Positions 61,747 to 64,000 of a stretch of 64,000 bases of DNA are shown piece after piece; the stretch's first letter is position 1; each line of letters begins with the position of its first letter. The stretch is from Kaistella carnis (GTDB lineage Bacteria > Bacteroidota > Bacteroidia > Flavobacteriales > Weeksellaceae). The stretch covers positions 806,001 to 870,000 of the forward strand of contig NZ_CP034159.1 in assembly GCF_003860585.1 (NCBI RefSeq), read 5' to 3'. Made by a program: the position numbers and the translations under genes. The notes beneath the pieces are model-generated. The model made no database searches, had not been told where the DNA came from, and worked only from the letters and a program-made list of their open reading frames with translations.

Positions 61747-62460
61747 TTATTCCAAATACTGATTGAAATTTTCAAAACGGTAGTCGTCCTTCAAATAATC
61801 AGAACTTCCATCTTCAATTTTGTAATCTCCAATTTTGGTTCTGCGAAGGTTGGTTAAATAAGCACCAACTCCCAATTCCTGACCAATATCATGGGCTAAA
61901 CTTCGGATATAAGTTCCTTTGGAGCAACCAACGGTAAAGCGAACGAAAGGTAATTCTATCTCAATATCTTTAATATAATTAATGGTGGTTTTCCGGGATT
62001 TCATTTCCACTTCTTTTCCGGCTCTGGCTAAATCATAGGCGCGGTTTCCTTCGATTTTAATAGCGGAAAAAATCGGCGGTTTCTGATCAATTTCACCGAG
62101 GAATTTTTCTAAAGTTTCCTTGATTTGTTCTTCCGTAATGTTTGAAATATCCTGTTGGAGAATCTCGGGTTTTTCGGTATCGTAAGATTCTGTTTGAACA
62201 CCGATCTTTATTTCAGTGAAATATTCTTTTGGCGCATCCTGAATTTCAGGAATGATCTTAGTGAATTTTCCGGTGCAGACAATTAGTAATCCTGTGGCGC
62301 GCGGGTCCAATGTTCCGGCGTGACCAATTTTGAATTTCTTCGGAAGATTAAATTCACTTTTGAGTTTGTATTTCAGTTTATTCACCGCTTGAAAACTCGT
62401 CCAATCCAAAGGTTTGTCGAGAAGTATAATCTGGCCTTCTAAGAAATCGGTATCGGTCAT
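61747..62460 (-). CDS. truB: tRNA pseudouridine-55 synthase
   Basis: A 237-residue TruB. The catalytic Asp52 is in KIGHAGTLDPRATGLLIVC, and LDKPLDWTSFQAVNKLK and CSKGTYIRSLAHDIGQELG are family motifs. It modifies U55 in the tRNA T-loop. It is the last of the ftsX, DUF3098, uppP, truB series on the minus strand. It is separated from uppP by a structured repeat at 62495-62576. Confidence 0.95.
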   Translation of the reverse strand: MTDTDFLEGQIILLDKPLDWTSFQAVNKLKYKLKSEFNLPKKFKIGHAGTLDPRATGLLIVCTGKFTKIIPEIQDAPKEYFTEIKIGVQTESYDTEKPEILQQDISNITEEQIKETLEKFLGEIDQKPPIFSAIKIEGNRAYDLARAGKEVEMKSRKTTINYIKDIEIELPFVRFTVGCSKGTYIRSLAHDIGQELGVGAYLTNLRRTKIGDYKIEDGSSDYLKDDYRFENFNQYLE

Positions 62461-62494
62461 TTTTAAAAATTAAATTTATAAAAAATTCTGGTTT

Positions 62495-62576
62495 GCAGCC
62501 CGACCTGAGTGGAGCTCTTTTTGCCGCAACGAAGTGGAGGCAAAAAAGCGGGAACGGAGGGCGGATTAAGCTGCCC
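62495..62576. repeat. Structured dispersed repeat, copy 2 (between uppP and truB)
   Basis: It starts GCAGCCCGACCTGAGTGG and ends GCGGATTAAGCTGCCC, matching the copy at 1040-1129 at both ends and in the GCGGGAA-GGA-G block. The inner arms GCTCTTTTTGCC and GGCAAAAAAGC form a stem in the same place as in copy 1, with different base pairs. Confidence 0.7.
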
Positions 62577-62584
62577 AAATAAAA

Positions 62585-63403
62585 CTATTGAAACTGTGTA
62601 AAATAAATCAACAACACGATTCCCACGATGATCCGGTACCAACCCCAAGGCTTGAAACCGTATTTGTTTAGCAACCCAATAAACGATTTTATGGCGATTA
62701 AAGCTACGATAAATGCCACCACATTTCCCACAACAAATGCAATAATGTTGTCTGAAGAAGACAGGATCATTTCATACCCTTTCATTGGATTGGGGGTTTC
62801 TTTGCCCCAGGTTTTCACGAAAATTGAATAAACAGTCACGGCTAACATGGTCGGAACGGCTAGAAAGAAAGAAAATTCTGCGGCTGCTTTTCTGGTTAAT
62901 CCCTGCGTCATACCCCCAATAATTGAAGCGGCACTCCTACTCGTTCCGGGCATCATGGCGAGACATTGCCAAAAACCGATGATCACGGCTTTCTTAATGG
63001 ACATGTCTTTTTCATCATCAATTTTTGGATTTTTAAACCAGGAATCCGCAAAAAGTAAAACAATTCCACCTGCGACCAAAACCGCCGAAATTGCTATCTG
63101 ATTCCCTAAAACGGCTTCAATTTTATCATCGAAAAGATATCCTAAAACGAGGGCTGGAATAACGGCGAAAGCCAATTTGTAATAAAATTTTAGATTCTGA
63201 AAATCAAAAAACTTTTTCCAGTACGCGGCAACCACGGCTAAAATTGCCCCAAATTGTATTGAAACCTGAAACATTTTTAAAAATTCTGTTTCTTCCATCC
63301 CCATTAAGTTGGCGATAAAACCCATGTGTGCGGTAGAAGAAATAGGAAGGAATTCGGTAAGTCCCTCAATAATTGCAATGATGATTGCCTTAAATAAATC
63401 CAT
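62585..63403 (-). CDS. uppP: Undecaprenyl-diphosphatase
   Basis: A 272-residue membrane enzyme with eight helices. Catalytic motifs are IEGLTEFLPISSTAHMGF near the start and MMPGTSRSAASIIGGMTQGL in the middle. It dephosphorylates undecaprenyl diphosphate, recycling the lipid carrier for peptidoglycan, and can confer bacitracin resistance. It follows DUF3098 and ftsX, with a hairpin terminator between. Confidence 0.95.
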   Translation of the reverse strand: MDLFKAIIIAIIEGLTEFLPISSTAHMGFIANLMGMEETEFLKMFQVSIQFGAILAVVAAYWKKFFDFQNLKFYYKLAFAVIPALVLGYLFDDKIEAVLGNQIAISAVLVAGGIVLLFADSWFKNPKIDDEKDMSIKKAVIIGFWQCLAMMPGTSRSAASIIGGMTQGLTRKAAAEFSFFLAVPTMLAVTVYSIFVKTWGKETPNPMKGYEMILSSSDNIIAFVVGNVVAFIVALIAIKSFIGLLNKYGFKPWGWYRIIVGIVLLIYFTQFQ

Positions 63404-63450
63404 TTTTATTTTTTGTTAAAAGTCTGTGAAAATGTCTGAGTAAAGTGGTT

Positions 63451-63490
63451 TTAAAAAAAACTTTGTCAAAGATTTAAACTTTGACAAAGC
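63451..63490 (-). terminator. Terminator after the DUF3098 gene
   Basis: Stem CTTTGTCAAAG with CTTTGACAAAG around ATTTAAA, followed by eight T on the minus strand. It separates ftsX-DUF3098 from uppP. Confidence 0.85.
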
Positions 63491-63512
63491 AGTATTTGAT
63501 CACTATGACCGT

Positions 63513-63812
63513 TTATTTGTTTCTCTTCAAAATGGCGTAAATCTCCACGATGAAACCGGCAATGACCAGCATTGGGGCAATTCGGATTCTACGTATAGAG
63601 AAGATATCCTCATTCCATACGTTGGGATCGAATTTACCATCGACCGTGTTCGCATCAGCGCCCATCATCAAAATAAATCCTAAGATAATTAATGCCAATC
63701 CGATCAGCATCCACTTGTAATTTTCTTTTCCGAAATAAAAAGTTGCATTTTCGGAAACTTCAACTTTTTTACCGACCGAATCGGCGGAAAAGTTTTTATG
63801 TTTTTTGCTCAT
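63513..63812 (-). CDS. DUF3098 membrane protein
   Basis: A 99-residue protein with two membrane helices (about 34-50, WMLIGLALIILGFILMMG, and 76-95). The stretch GADANTVDGKFDPNVWNEDI and the following FSIRRIRIAPMLVIAGFIVE are the family signature. DUF3098 genes lie between ftsX and uppP across Bacteroidota, and a role in envelope or division is suggested by this neighbourhood only. It starts two bases after the ftsX stop. Confidence 0.88.
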   Translation of the reverse strand: MSKKHKNFSADSVGKKVEVSENATFYFGKENYKWMLIGLALIILGFILMMGADANTVDGKFDPNVWNEDIFSIRRIRIAPMLVIAGFIVEIYAILKRNK

Positions 63813-63814
63813 TT

Positions 63815-64000
63815 TTAAGAATAATAAAGATCATCAACATTCGATTTTAAAAATCGCCATGTTGCAAAAACGGTGGAGAAAACGGTGATCAAAACGCCCA
63901 GCAAAAAGATGCTTACGACGAGAATAATCAATTGATTGTTGTCCTGCGCAAATGGAGTTCCGATTTGAGTAACGAAATAATACCAGGCACCAAATAAAAC
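63815..64000 (-). CDS. ftsX: FtsX cell-division ABC permease, C-terminal part
   Basis: The frame is open to the window edge on the minus strand and gives 61 codons ending STVFATWRFLKSNVDDLYYS. The hydrophobic helix LIILVVSIFLLGVLITVFST and the terminal DDLYY fit FtsX, as does the DUF3098-uppP-truB context. FtsEX signals to peptidoglycan hydrolases during division. The identification rests on the C-terminus and synteny; the N-terminus lies outside the window. Confidence 0.8.
   Translation of the reverse strand, partial: VLFGAWYYFVTQIGTPFAQDNNQLIILVVSIFLLGVLITVFSTVFATWRFLKSNVDDLYYS

Overview
The window looks like a chromosomal segment of a Bacteroidota species of the Flavobacteriia, most likely the Chryseobacterium/Kaistella group (Weeksellaceae). 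The reasons are the AT-rich sequence, type IX secretion (T9SS) C-terminal sorting domains, a mevalonate kinase beside a UbiA-family prenyltransferase, monomeric NADP-isocitrate dehydrogenase, the ftsX-DUF3098-uppP-truB order, and candidate TAnnTTTG -7 promoter boxes. This placement is inferred from protein character and gene order; no database was searched. The window is cut inside an Nramp metal transporter on the left and inside ftsX on the right.

Layout. 0-2.3 kb: Nramp end, grpE, dnaJ. 2.3-3.7 kb: a complete IS256-family element inserted in the dnaJ terminator. 3.7-6 kb: a decayed SDR gene, a methyltransferase and a GlcG-like protein. 6.1-9.1 kb: icd and a putative lipoprotein. 9.2-20.9 kb: two ECF sigma-factor modules, rluB, isoprenoid genes (UbiA, mevalonate kinase), two MFS transporters, a thiolase and a bifunctional nuclease. 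21-22.4 kb: a histidine kinase interrupted by an in-frame stop. 22.5-33.3 kb: etfBA, an SDR, a T9SS protein, an M20 dipeptidase, a methyltransferase, a methylmalonyl-CoA mutase subunit, divIC-like, udk, a SanA-like protein and a flavodoxin reductase. 33.3-36.5 kb: a thioredoxin-like lipoprotein and an iron-type ABC permease and ATPase with a GxxExxY gene lodged between them. 36.6-43.1 kb: a marR-led fatty-acid beta-oxidation operon with a four-helix-bundle gene lodged inside. 43.3-56.8 kb: a DUF2207 protein, a P-type ATPase, a T9SS fragment, succinate-semialdehyde dehydrogenase, an IS1595-family element, alr with an M20 amidohydrolase, and a SulP transporter. 57-60.4 kb: decayed mprF beside an intact VirJ/AcvB-like hydrolase, and a frameshifted DUF1003 gene. 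60.4-64 kb: an HD protein, rluF, truB, uppP, DUF3098 and ftsX.

How genes work together. The strongest regulatory signal is a palindrome, TACTATGCATGCATA, found three times: twice before the marR that heads the beta-oxidation operon (3-hydroxyacyl-CoA dehydrogenase/enoyl-CoA hydratase, thiolase, acyl-CoA dehydrogenase) and once before etfBA, 12 kb away. Electron-transfer flavoprotein accepts electrons from acyl-CoA dehydrogenases, so the three sites define a coherent regulon.

The most unusual structures are two single-gene cassettes, a GxxExxY gene and a 23S-IVS-type four-helix-bundle gene. Each is bounded by long imperfect inverted repeats and each almost exactly fills a junction between co-oriented operon genes. 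In RNA the repeats would form long stems, like intervening sequences in 23S rRNA. Four single-base homopolymer shifts plus one in-frame stop affect the SDR, histidine kinase, mprF and DUF1003 genes. These may be real decay, sequencing error, or a mixture.
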